Positions 41,248-49,399 of a stretch of DNA of 64,000 bases are shown here, one piece after another; the stretch's first letter is position 1; every line of letters starts with the position of its first letter. The translations under genes were made by a program, and so were the position numbers. The notes beneath the pieces were generated by a model. It saw only the letters and a list, made by a program, of their open reading frames with translations. It searched no databases and was not told where the DNA came from. Location: positions 1 through 64,000 of the forward strand of contig CAYRTS010000009.1 in the NCBI GenBank assembly GCA_964427285.1, given 5' to 3'. The stretch comes from SPCO01 sp964427285 (lineage in GTDB: Bacteria; Chloroflexota; Limnocylindria; Limnocylindrales; CSP1-4).

Positions 41248-42078
41248 TTGAAGGTGCTCGATTTCGCGCGGTCGACCATGACGTTCCGGATCGACCTCGA
41301 CCGGATGCACCCGAAGACCCTCAGCCATCAGCCACCGTTCGCGCTCAACAACGCCCGGATCCAATTCGACTGCGTAAGCCGGATCACCGAGCGGGCGAGC
41401 GGGCGCGTCCACACGATCTGGCTTGGCGTGAGTTGCAAGACAGAGCAGGTGGGAGCGACGCAGGATCTCTGGTTGCTGCCAAACGGGGATTTCATCCCGC
41501 TCTTCTCGAATGACGAGTTCATGCAGATCAAGACCTTTGCGCGGGCCGGCATGGTCGCCCAGCTTCACCCGCCCGGATCGGGCGCCCAGTCCGACCGGTT
41601 GCGCAGGCCGATCGAGGGGACCTTCGATCGCGTCCACCTCGACCTCGTCGAACGCGAGGGCGAGCGGCTTGATGGCAAGCGGGCGATTGTCGATGCCGTC
41701 CTGGCCAACGACGTGCTCGTCGGAATCCATCGGTTCGGCTCGGATCGCTATGACGTAGAGATCGAATACCCGGTCAAGACGATCAACGGCAACGAGCGCG
41801 ACTGGGTCTACCAGACCGACACCGGCCCGATCCTGTTTCCGAACCTTGAGTGCGAGCCTGATGACCTCCTTGCCGGCGTCGAACTGGCGTTCAGCGCCAT
41901 GAACGACCCCGCCTGGGCTGAGTTCATCGTCCGGGTCCGAACGCCGATCGCCGACGAGGTCGAGGTCTACCACTACTCGAAGCCCGTCCGGCTGGACGGG
42001 ATCAGCAACGAGCTGTACCGGATCCCGGCGGGCGGCCAGACCGCGGATCGCCGGGTCGAGCTGCCGCTACGCGCATGA
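41248..42078 (+). CDS. Uncharacterised protein in a sugar-acid operon
   Basis: Soluble protein of 276 residues starting at a TTG, chosen because a full AAAGGAG lies eight bases upstream. I do not recognise its family. Distinctive stretches are RTIWLGVSCKTEQVGATQDLW in meaning only approximately (VHTIWLGVSC, then QDLWLLPNGDFIPLFSNDEF), DRYDVEIEYPVKTINGNERD and VEVYHYSKPVRLDG. It has no signal peptide, membrane helix or known nucleotide-binding motif, and looks beta-rich. It is sandwiched between a Gfo/Idh gene and an enolase-superfamily gene with 13- and 19-base gaps, so it belongs to that pathway. Confidence 0.72.
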   Translation: MKVLDFARSTMTFRIDLDRMHPKTLSHQPPFALNNARIQFDCVSRITERASGRVHTIWLGVSCKTEQVGATQDLWLLPNGDFIPLFSNDEFMQIKTFARAGMVAQLHPPGSGAQSDRLRRPIEGTFDRVHLDLVEREGERLDGKRAIVDAVLANDVLVGIHRFGSDRYDVEIEYPVKTINGNERDWVYQTDTGPILFPNLECEPDDLLAGVELAFSAMNDPAWAEFIVRVRTPIADEVEVYHYSKPVRLDGISNELYRIPAGGQTADRRVELPLRA

Positions 42079-42097
42079 GGTCCGTCAGGAGGCTCCG

Positions 42098-43225
42098 GTG
42101 AAGATCACCAGTATCGAGTCACGCGTCCTTGGCTACGACATCACCGAGGCGTGGGGCGGTGCCGAGCCGCCCGAGGGGATCTCGTCGAGCTGGTACCAAT
42201 ACTCATTCGACACGTTCCACACGGATGAGGGCATCGATGGCTACACGATGCAGAACGCCAACCTGCGCGATGGCGCGGCGATGGCCCAGGTCGTGCACGA
42301 CCTGTACGCCCCGCAGCTCATCGGCGAGAACCCGCTCGAGACCGAGCGCCTATGGCACAAGCTCCGCCGGCTGAACCGGCATGCCTACAACCTGTCGGAC
42401 GGTGTCGCCGGGGCGATCGATGTCGCGTTTTGGGACATCCGCGGCAAGGTGGCGAACATGCCGATTGCCTCGCTCCTTGGCCTGGCCCGCACGAAAGTTG
42501 GCGCGTATGCCACGGCGCGCAACATCGATCCGACACCGGAGGACGTCTTCGAGGAGGCGCGCCTGCGCAAGTCGCAGGGCTATCACGCGTTCAAGGTCCA
42601 GTTCTGGAATGGCCTCGACCGCGACATCCCGCGCTTCCGTGCCGCACGGGAAGCCGTCGGCGACGACTATCCACTGATGCAGGACGCGGCCGGCATGTAC
42701 AGCTTCACGGAAGCCCTGGCGGCCGGCAAGGTGCTGGGCGAGCTCAACTACACCTGGTTTGAGGAGCCCATCCCCGATCGCAACCTGTTCCAGCTCCAGC
42801 GACTCACCGAGCAGCTCAGCGTGCCGATCCTGTCGGGCGAAACGTCGCGGGTCCACGAGCTGGCCGAGGGGATGCGGATGGGAGCGTTCGATATCGCCCG
42901 TGGTGATGTTCTCATGAAGGAGGGGATCACCGGACTGCGCAAGGCGATCGGGATGGCCGACCTGCTTGGCTTCGACCTGGAGATCCACGGCATCAACCAG
43001 CCCCTGCTCGACGTCGCCAATCTGCACATGGCCCTGTCCATGACGAATGGTCGCTGGTCGGAGACGTTCAACCCGATCTATTACCGCGGCCTGAAGGGTG
43101 AACCGCTCAAAATCGACAGCGAGGGCTACAAGCACCTGCCGCCGGGGCCGGGCCTCGGCGTGGAGCTCGACTGGGACTGGATCGACAACGTCACCGAGAA
43201 GGTCTACAAGACGCCGTCCGCCTGA
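42098..43225 (+). CDS. Mandelate racemase/muconate-lactonizing-family enzyme (enolase superfamily)
   Basis: Enolase-superfamily protein of 375 residues from a GTG with AGGAGG upstream. The second strand reads HAFKVQFWNG (a KxQ variant), metal ligands are in LMQDAAGMY (Asp), WFEEPIPDR (Glu) and LSGETSR (Glu), and EIHGINQPLLDVANLH carries the C-terminal His. Substituted KxK lysines suggest racemisation or dehydration on one face only. It ends the IclR-Gfo/Idh-unknown unit and converges with another Gfo/Idh gene. Substrate probably an acid sugar. Confidence 0.87.
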   Translation: MKITSIESRVLGYDITEAWGGAEPPEGISSSWYQYSFDTFHTDEGIDGYTMQNANLRDGAAMAQVVHDLYAPQLIGENPLETERLWHKLRRLNRHAYNLSDGVAGAIDVAFWDIRGKVANMPIASLLGLARTKVGAYATARNIDPTPEDVFEEARLRKSQGYHAFKVQFWNGLDRDIPRFRAAREAVGDDYPLMQDAAGMYSFTEALAAGKVLGELNYTWFEEPIPDRNLFQLQRLTEQLSVPILSGETSRVHELAEGMRMGAFDIARGDVLMKEGITGLRKAIGMADLLGFDLEIHGINQPLLDVANLHMALSMTNGRWSETFNPIYYRGLKGEPLKIDSEGYKHLPPGPGLGVELDWDWIDNVTEKVYKTPSA

Positions 43226-43237
43226 CCACCCGGCGCG

Positions 43238-44260
43238 CTACAACGGGAAGCGCACGACCGAGTTCTCGCGCCACGAACGGATCGCGCCGGTCGCCATGGC
43301 CACCGCGATCAGGCCATCGTTGCCATCGATCGTTGGAGGACGGCCGTCGCGGACCGCCTCGACGAGATCGCGGACCTGGTCGGCAAACCCGCGCCGGAAG
43401 TACGGCGCGTGCTCGTCCCACGTCGTGTTGGCATCGGTGAACCGCACATCGCGATAGACCGGCTCGCGCTTGTCGCCGCGCAGGACGTCAACCGCGCCGT
43501 AGGCATGCACGTCGATCACGGCCTCGGTCCCGATCAGCGTGTAATGCGCGCGCTCCGTGGCCGCGGTGCCCGGGATCTCGTAGGACATGAAGAGGTGTGC
43601 CAGGAGCGCGCCCGGGAACTCGAAGGTGACCATGCCGGTCAGGTCCGGCATGTCCGTCCGGCGCGACGCGAAACGTGCGATCACGAGTTCGGGTTCGCGC
43701 CCGGCATACCAGCGCGCGACGTCGCAGCCGTGGCTCCCCCAGTCGAGCCACGCGCCACCCTCTCGAGGATCAAGCGGCCAGCCCGTGTTGGGGTAGCCCG
43801 GGAAGAGCCGGTGGACATGGATGGCGATCGGTTCACCGGCCGCGCCATCGGCGACCAAGTCGTGCCCGACGCGCAGTGCCTCGAGCCAGCGGGAGATCTT
43901 GGCGAGGCTCAGATAGACACCCGCCGCCTCGCACGCGGCGATCATCTGGCGGCACTCGTCGACGTCGAGGGCCATCGGTTTCTCGAGCAGGATGTGCTTG
44001 CCGGCGGCAGCTGCGGCGAGGACGTTGGGCAGGTGCGCCGTGTGAGGCGTGGCGATCACCACCGCGTCGATATCCTGCCGATCCAGCAGCGCCTCGATGG
44101 ACGGCTCAGCCTGGGCACCAAACTCCGCAGCAAGCGCCGGGGCGCGAGTGCCGCTTGTCACCGCGACCAGCCGCGCCTCGCCGGGTTCCTGTTCGGCGAT
44201 CGCGACGGCGTGGATATGGGCCATCTGCCCGGCCCCGATCATCCCGAACCTGACCGTCAT
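43238..44260 (-). CDS. Gfo/Idh/MocA-family oxidoreductase
   Basis: Dehydrogenase of 340 residues with GGGGAGG before the ATG. The Rossmann motif is MIGAGQMAHIHAVAI, the catalytic Lys is in HILLEKPMAL, and WLDWGSHGCDVARW lies in the C-terminal domain. It is divergent from the FAD flavoprotein plus cupin unit across GntR-type site 2, so it should be coregulated with them. Substrate likely a sugar, cyclitol or sugar acid. Confidence 0.88.
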   Translation of the reverse strand: MTVRFGMIGAGQMAHIHAVAIAEQEPGEARLVAVTSGTRAPALAAEFGAQAEPSIEALLDRQDIDAVVIATPHTAHLPNVLAAAAAGKHILLEKPMALDVDECRQMIAACEAAGVYLSLAKISRWLEALRVGHDLVADGAAGEPIAIHVHRLFPGYPNTGWPLDPREGGAWLDWGSHGCDVARWYAGREPELVIARFASRRTDMPDLTGMVTFEFPGALLAHLFMSYEIPGTAATERAHYTLIGTEAVIDVHAYGAVDVLRGDKREPVYRDVRFTDANTTWDEHAPYFRRGFADQVRDLVEAVRDGRPPTIDGNDGLIAVAMATGAIRSWRENSVVRFPL

Positions 44261-44298
44261 GTGAGGCCTCCCCTGGGCGTGCTACACGGTGTCGCCGG

Positions 44299-44310
44299 AT
44301 TGTCGACAAT
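44299..44310. promoter_or_regulatory. Palindromic operator, GntR-FCD type (site 2)
   Basis: ATTGTCGACAAT, a perfect 12-base palindrome in the 84-base divergent gap between a Gfo/Idh gene and the FAD flavoprotein gene. It has the same core as the sites at 4327, 47003 and 52749. Confidence 0.72.
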
Positions 44311-44344
44311 ATACGGGAGAAAGTCGCTGTGAGGGAGGTCGGTC

Positions 44345-45718
44345 GTGGCGTTCGACGACGACGTTGATGTTCTGGTGTGTGGGGCCGGGATGGCCGGCCT
44401 CTGCGCTGCCGCCAGCGCCGTCGAGGCAGGTGCTCGCCCGCTGGTGCTCGAAAAGGGCGCCGCGCCGGGCGGCTCCATGTTGATGTCAGGCGGCACGATC
44501 TGGACGGCGCCGACGATGGCGGTCATGGAGGCGTGGGTCCCGGGCGGCGATCGCGAGCGTCAGCGGCGGCTGGTGGAGGGTCTGGCACCGGGCCTCGAAT
44601 GGCTCGCTTCGCTCGGCGTCGCACGCAGGTCGCCGATCGCGAGCGACCGACAGACCGGCGCCGAGGTCGACACTGCCGAACTGACGGATCGGCTCGTGGC
44701 GGCCATTGTGGCGGGTGGCGGGCGGGTGCGGACCGAGACCGCCCTCGAGTCGATCACGCTTGAGCCTGATGGGCAGTGGTCCGTCACGGCCGCGGACGGC
44801 GGCGGCAGTCGGGTCAACGTCGCGGCTCGCTCGGTGATCCTGGCAACCGGGGGATTCGGCGGCGGTGCCGATCTGCTCGCGCGCCATGTCGGGCCGCATG
44901 CCGGCTCGATGTTGTTGCGGGCAAATCCGCGTAGCGTCGGTGATGGACTGCTCGCCGTGCTGGGCGCTGGCGGCCGAACCTCGCCGTCCATGTCCACGTT
45001 CTACGGGCACACGATGCCGGGCCTGCCGGCCGACGTTCCGCCGGCGCGCTGGGTGTCGGTTACGCAGTACTACTCGCAGGACGCGATCCTGGTCAACGAG
45101 CGCGGCGAACGATTCTTCGACGAAAGCCGCTCGATGGCCGACGAGACTGCCCCGTTCGAGATCGTGCGCCAGCCGGGCGGACGGGCGTGGGTGGTGATGG
45201 ACCGGCGGATCCACGACGACGACCCGTTGCCCGGTCGATCACCGGCCGCCGCCGGCCGCCAATTCGCGAACGCAGTGGCCGCGGGCGCGCCAAACGTCAC
45301 CGCCGACACGGTCGAGGCCCTCGCCGAAGGCTTGGCCGCCCAGGGCGTGGATGCGGCTGGCTTCCGCGCAACGATCGATGCCTTCGGGCTGGCAGTGGCG
45401 GCCGGGATGGGTGCGGAGCTGGCGATTCCGCGGCTACGCTCGCCGTTCGGGCTGGTGGAACCGCCGTTCCGGGCCATCGCGGTCCGAGCCGGGATCACGT
45501 TCACCCTGGGCGGGATCGATGTCGACAGTGACATGCGGGTCCTTGACCGCGACGGCACGCCGATGGTCGGTCTGTACGCCGCAGGTGCCGATGCCGGCGG
45601 GACGTTCGATCGCGGCTACATGGGCGGGCTGGTGCTGGGGCTGGTCCAGGGTCGCGCGGTCGGGCGGGCTGCAGCCGCACACGCGCACAACGGGACTGTC
45701 GCAGGACGCTCGTCGTGA
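44345..45718 (+). CDS. FAD-binding flavoprotein, fumarate reductase/3-ketosteroid dehydrogenase-like
   Basis: FAD-dependent dehydrogenase of 457 residues from a GTG with GAGGGAGG upstream. The dinucleotide-binding motif is VLVCGAGMAGLCAAASAVEAG, with SVILATGGFGGGADLLARH at the second FAD site, and FTLGGIDVDSDMRVLDRDG plus GLYAAGADAGGTFDRGYMGG form the C-terminal FAD cap. This is the FrdA/TcuA-like branch that oxidises or reduces C-C bonds next to carboxylates or ketones. It overlaps the cupin gene (GTGA) and is divergent from Gfo/Idh across site 2. Confidence 0.87.
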   Translation: MAFDDDVDVLVCGAGMAGLCAAASAVEAGARPLVLEKGAAPGGSMLMSGGTIWTAPTMAVMEAWVPGGDRERQRRLVEGLAPGLEWLASLGVARRSPIASDRQTGAEVDTAELTDRLVAAIVAGGGRVRTETALESITLEPDGQWSVTAADGGGSRVNVAARSVILATGGFGGGADLLARHVGPHAGSMLLRANPRSVGDGLLAVLGAGGRTSPSMSTFYGHTMPGLPADVPPARWVSVTQYYSQDAILVNERGERFFDESRSMADETAPFEIVRQPGGRAWVVMDRRIHDDDPLPGRSPAAAGRQFANAVAAGAPNVTADTVEALAEGLAAQGVDAAGFRATIDAFGLAVAAGMGAELAIPRLRSPFGLVEPPFRAIAVRAGITFTLGGIDVDSDMRVLDRDGTPMVGLYAAGADAGGTFDRGYMGGLVLGLVQGRAVGRAAAAHAHNGTVAGRSS

Positions 45719-46143
45719 CGACGCCCGGCGAGCCCCTCGTCTTCCACCTGGCCGACATTCCGGCACTGCCCAACAACCCGCTGGCTCGATCGGCCCGCAT
45801 CGTGACGCCCGAGTCAACCGGCTCGGAGCGGCTCTATGCCGGGATGTTCTGGAGCCAGCCAGGATCGATCGGCGGCTGGTCGTTCCACGGCGACGACCCG
45901 GACGAGGGCCGGACGATCGACGGGATCCCGCACCTTGGCCTCCACGACGAGGTCTACCTGTGCCTGACCGGCCGCGTCAGCGTGACGTGGGAGGAAGGAT
46001 CGCTCGAGTTCGGAGCCGGCGACGTGGTCTACTTCGCCGCCGGCCACACGTACATGACCCAGGTTCTCGGCGATGAGCCGGTCCATGTCTTCTACGTGAT
46101 GGCACCGGCGCCGAGCTGGATGGCCCCCCTCAGCTCCGACTAG
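45715..46143 (+). CDS. Cupin-domain protein
   Basis: Single-domain cupin of 142 residues. HDEVYLCLTGRVSVTWEEGSLEFGAGDVVYFAAGHTY covers both cupin motifs, with Glu and His residues able to bind a metal. Its GTG overlaps the flavoprotein stop, so the two are coupled. Small cupins in such positions are often sugar isomerases, dioxygenases or metabolite-binding proteins; no specific activity can be assigned. It converges with the HpaI-type aldolase gene with an 8-base gap. Confidence 0.8.
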   Translation: MTTPGEPLVFHLADIPALPNNPLARSARIVTPESTGSERLYAGMFWSQPGSIGGWSFHGDDPDEGRTIDGIPHLGLHDEVYLCLTGRVSVTWEEGSLEFGAGDVVYFAAGHTYMTQVLGDEPVHVFYVMAPAPSWMAPLSSD

Positions 46144-46151
46144 CGTTTCCG

Positions 46152-46928
46152 TCAGGCCACGCCGCGTGCCAGATCGAGCTGGGTTCGGCCACCGCCCGTG
46201 ATCAGGCCGAGATCGCTGGCGACGGTCACCATCAGGAAGCCCTGGTCGAGATAGCGCCGCGCGGTGACGCCATCTCCGGTGTGGATCCCGGGCGCGACGC
46301 CATGGCGACGGCAGGCCGCCAGGATCGTCGCGATCGCGTCGGCGTGGATCTTCGCCTGCGCCGGAGTCCAGTCGTCCGGCCAGGCCGACAGCCCGAGACC
46401 GAGGCCCAGGTCGCCCGGCCCGATGTAGATCGCGTCAACCCCGGGCGTCGCCGCGATCGCGTCGACGTTGCGCAGGCCATCGGCAGTCTCGACCATCACG
46501 ACGCAAGCGGCCTCATCGAGCGCCTCGAGGCGCTCCGACGCCCGGGCCAGCGGGCCCCGCAGCGGGCCCACTGAACGGCTCCCGCGTGGCGGGTAATGGC
46601 ATGCCGCCGCGGCTCGCGCGGCTTCCTCTGCCGTCCCCACCATCGGCACGACGATCGCGACAGCGCCCACATCGAGCGCCTTGCCGATCTCGGCAACGTC
46701 GTTGGCCGGGACGCGCGTCGTCGGCGCGGCGCCGTGGATCTCGATGGCCCTGAACACGCCAGCCAGGGCGGCCCCATCGGCGAGGCCGTGCTGCTGGTCC
46801 ACGCAGATCTCGTCGTAGCCGCAGCTCGCGAAGAACTCGGCAATCTGCGGGTCGGCGGTGGTCAGCCAGCCACCGAGACTGGGCTTGCCCGATCGCCAAC
46901 GATCGAGGAGCGGATTGACCGACGCCAT
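46152..46928 (-). CDS. HpcH/HpaI-family aldolase
   Basis: Class II aldolase of 258 residues from the ATG at 46928, preceded by GGAGG. DEICVDQQHGLADGAAL, VPMVGTAEEAARAA, MVETADGLRNVDAIAATPGVD (metal Glu) and YIGPGDLGLGLG (metal Asp) are classical for 4-hydroxy-2-oxoheptanedioate/2-keto-3-deoxy-L-rhamnonate aldolases, which give pyruvate and an aldehyde. It is divergent from an MFS permease across GntR-type site 3, which suggests import and final cleavage of a sugar acid. A longer frame to 47972 is an antisense shadow of the MFS gene. Confidence 0.88.
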   Translation of the reverse strand: MASVNPLLDRWRSGKPSLGGWLTTADPQIAEFFASCGYDEICVDQQHGLADGAALAGVFRAIEIHGAAPTTRVPANDVAEIGKALDVGAVAIVVPMVGTAEEAARAAAACHYPPRGSRSVGPLRGPLARASERLEALDEAACVVMVETADGLRNVDAIAATPGVDAIYIGPGDLGLGLGLSAWPDDWTPAQAKIHADAIATILAACRRHGVAPGIHTGDGVTARRYLDQGFLMVTVASDLGLITGGGRTQLDLARGVA

Positions 46929-47002
46929 GGGTGCCTCCGATTGCGGCCGGCCAGCCTCCGAACGTCGCGGCGCCGCCGGGCCGATGGGCGCCACGGGTTG
47001 TA

Positions 47003-47016
47003 GATTGTCGACAATC
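47003..47016. promoter_or_regulatory. Palindromic operator, GntR-FCD type (site 3)
   Basis: GATTGTCGACAATC in the divergent gap between the HpaI-type aldolase and an MFS permease. Identical over 14 bases to the site at 4327 and to the core of the site at 52749. Confidence 0.75.
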
Positions 47017-47081
47017 GAGAGCATACGCCGAGGACGACTGCCGTTTCCCTGCTCGACGCCTTTCCCGCGCTGCGGGTCGCC

Positions 47082-48320
47082 GTGTATCGCCGGCTGCTGG
47101 TCGCCTTGATCGTCAGCCAGGTCGCGATGTACATGTTCGAAACAAGCCTGTACTGGACCGTGCTCGAATTGACTGGGTCCGCCGTGCTGGTCAGCCTGCT
47201 GTTGGTCAGCATCGTCGTTCCGGTCCTGATCCTGACCGTTCCGGTCGGCATCTTCGTCGACCGCCACGGGCCGAGTCGATTGTTGCGATCGGCCGCGGTC
47301 GTGGCGGCGATCGTCGGGGCAATCGCGGCCATCGTGACCGCCGTTGCGGGCCTGTCGTTCGAGATGGCCGTGGTTCTGGCCATTGCCGAGGGCATCTTCT
47401 TTGGCTGCTGGGCGATCCCGGCGCAGGTGCTTGCCAGCCGCGTCGTCAACCGGGAGCAGCTGCCAAGCGCGATCGGTCTGAGCGCCCTGCCGTCCGGCAT
47501 TGGCGCGGTCGTCGGCGGCCTGGGCGGCGGGATCGTCCTCCAGCTCACAGGTCCTGTGATCGCCTTCGCGGTCGCAGCCGCTGGCTTGACGCTCTCCGCG
47601 ATCGTGATGGCGGGGCTGCCAACGCTGGCCGGCTTGGGCCATTCGGGCGGCCGGGCGCTGGTCCTTGGAGACATGCGCGACGCCTTCGGGTGGGCTCGCC
47701 ATTCCCCCGTCGGGCTGGCTGTCATCGCACTTGGCTCCGCGGCCGGATTCCTGGTGATGAGCCGGTTCGGACTCGTTCCGGTTCTCGTCCACGACGTCCT
47801 GCGTGCCGGCCCTGCGGCACTCGGACTGATCGTCATGGCCGGTGGCATCGGGTCCATCCTCGGAACCGTCGTGACCGATGCCAGCGGGCGCCGGCTGCGA
47901 CGGGGGCCGGTGCTCCTCACGGCGCTCGGAATTGCCGGACTTGCCCTCACCGTCCTCGGATCGGCGCCGCACCTTGCCGTAGCGCTGCTGGCCGCCGGGG
48001 CGATCACCGGATCACTGATCGTCTATCACGTCACTTCGATGACCGTGCTGCAGATGCTCGCGCCAGCGCGGATGCGAGGACGCGTTCTGGCGATCTATGA
48101 CCTGGTCCGCCTTGGAACGGTGCCGCCGGGCAGCCTGACCGCGGGCCTGCTGGTGCCGGCGATCGGGGTGACCGGTGTCTTTCTGGCCTTTGGCGGACTC
48201 GTGGTGGTGGCGGTCCTTGCCGCCACGATCGTGCTGAGGCCGCTCATTGCCCTCGAGTTGAAGGCCGTCGACGCAGCGGCGGATGACCACGGGCTGTCCG
48301 GGGACGATGCCGCCGGCTGA
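47082..48320 (+). CDS. MFS transporter
   Basis: Permease of 412 residues from the GTG at 47082 with about twelve hydrophobic segments starting LLVALIVSQVAMYMFETSLYW. The loop IFVDRHGPSRLL resembles the MFS loop signature, and MTVLQMLAPARMRGRVLAIYDLVRLGTVPPG is similar to the enterobactin exporter/DUF894 branch. The frame is open upstream with a possible CTG at 47049 and the plausible start segment FPALRVAVYRR, so the true start may be a rare codon. Divergent from the aldolase across site 3. Confidence 0.85.
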   Translation: MYRRLLVALIVSQVAMYMFETSLYWTVLELTGSAVLVSLLLVSIVVPVLILTVPVGIFVDRHGPSRLLRSAAVVAAIVGAIAAIVTAVAGLSFEMAVVLAIAEGIFFGCWAIPAQVLASRVVNREQLPSAIGLSALPSGIGAVVGGLGGGIVLQLTGPVIAFAVAAAGLTLSAIVMAGLPTLAGLGHSGGRALVLGDMRDAFGWARHSPVGLAVIALGSAAGFLVMSRFGLVPVLVHDVLRAGPAALGLIVMAGGIGSILGTVVTDASGRRLRRGPVLLTALGIAGLALTVLGSAPHLAVALLAAGAITGSLIVYHVTSMTVLQMLAPARMRGRVLAIYDLVRLGTVPPGSLTAGLLVPAIGVTGVFLAFGGLVVVAVLAATIVLRPLIALELKAVDAAADDHGLSGDDAAG

Positions 48321-48631
48321 TGCACGTCGGGTGGGTCATCGGGCTGACGTGGGCCCGCACGTGGGAGTCTCCCGCGAGGTTCGCTGGCCGGCGGCTCGCC
48401 CGCGGATGGAACGGGCCTCCGGCCAGGTTCGCTCGATGACTCGGATGCCGACTCGGCGCCCACCCTGCCGATCGCTGGTCTGACACGATCGTTCGTCTCA
48501 ACCACGAGTTGAGCGATCCTGATGAATGAGCACGGTCGATCTACCAGGTTGTCGTCTGGGCGTGCGAGCAAGCGGGTTCATTCGTGCCGCTCAAGTGGGA
48601 GTTGAGCGCGGGTCTGGTTGCGCTCCCGCGT
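48321..48631. other. Convergent gene-free gap (311 bases) with paired inverted repeats
   Basis: Between the MFS and GNAT gene ends. It contains two hairpin-forming palindromes of the same design, CTCAA-N7-TTGAG at 48497-48513 and 48590-48606, both continuing into CG. As the flanking genes converge, bidirectional terminators are the simplest reading, though no U-tract follows. No coding sequence is supported. Confidence 0.5.
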
Positions 48632-49399
48632 TCAGCCGGCGGATATGAAGCGCTGGAGGTAGGCGTCCTCGCGAAAGCCGATCCGGGCGTACACCCCGCG
48701 ACCCATGACCGAGGCGGTGAGGGTCGCCCGCCGGTATCCGAGGCGGCGGGAAATCGCCAGCACCGCCAGGGTGGCCGTGGTGCCGTGGCCGCCGGCGCGA
48801 GCTTCCGGGACGGTTCCAACGTTCGTGACAAACCCGGTGGCGCCCGCCGTAGCCAGTGAGGCACAGGCGACGGCAGCGCCACGATCCCTCACCAGCACAT
48901 GCCGCCAGGGACGAGCGTCGCCAACCAGCGCCTCGCGATACAGCTCGCCCCAGGCCTCGATCGCGCGCGGGTTCGACCACCGGTACGAGCGGCCCATGAC
49001 GCCGAGCCATTCGTCGAGATCTGCCTCGGTCACCTCCCGGACATCGCCGTCGGGAAGCGGCAACTCGTCCACGTCAACCGCCATCCCGTATTCCGGCTCG
49101 TCCTCGGTCATGCCGCGCGCCAGGAGACGGGCCGCGAGGTCGGGCGGCGAGGTCGATGGCCCGATCCACCAGGTCACCGGCAGGGCGCCGCCGTCGGACA
49201 CGGCGGCCTGGACAGCGTCAATCCGGGCGTCGATCGCCGCCGAATCGCCGCGCAACGCGATCGAGTGGACATGGTTGAGGCTCGTTGCCGGGCGCCCGGA
49301 AGACAGCCAGGTCAGGTCGGTGTCCACCTGGATCCGGGCTCCCCGCAGCCGCGCGACCCCCGCGAGCGCCGCGGCCAGCGCCTCCTCGGATTCGGTCAC
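48632..49399 (-). CDS. GNAT-family N-acetyltransferase, two-domain
   Basis: Protein of 255 residues from a GTG that overlaps the enolase stop. The C-terminal half is the acetyltransferase fold: NVGTVPEARAGGHGTTATLAVL binds acetyl-CoA and GRGVYARIGFRE is the usual C-terminal motif. The N-terminal half (WWIGPSTSPPDLAARLLARG) is a degenerate second GNAT domain. It is a paralogue of the GNAT at 54622-55446, which is also directly downstream of an enolase gene. The acceptor may be an amine intermediate of the enolase pathway. Confidence 0.8.
   Translation of the reverse strand: MTESEEALAAALAGVARLRGARIQVDTDLTWLSSGRPATSLNHVHSIALRGDSAAIDARIDAVQAAVSDGGALPVTWWIGPSTSPPDLAARLLARGMTEDEPEYGMAVDVDELPLPDGDVREVTEADLDEWLGVMGRSYRWSNPRAIEAWGELYREALVGDARPWRHVLVRDRGAAVACASLATAGATGFVTNVGTVPEARAGGHGTTATLAVLAISRRLGYRRATLTASVMGRGVYARIGFREDAYLQRFISAG

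Noticed and set aside
46929..47972. N-terminal extension of the HpaI-type aldolase frame
   Set aside because: The extension is antisense to the MFS permease and crosses operator site 3; a good GGAGG precedes the ATG at 46928.
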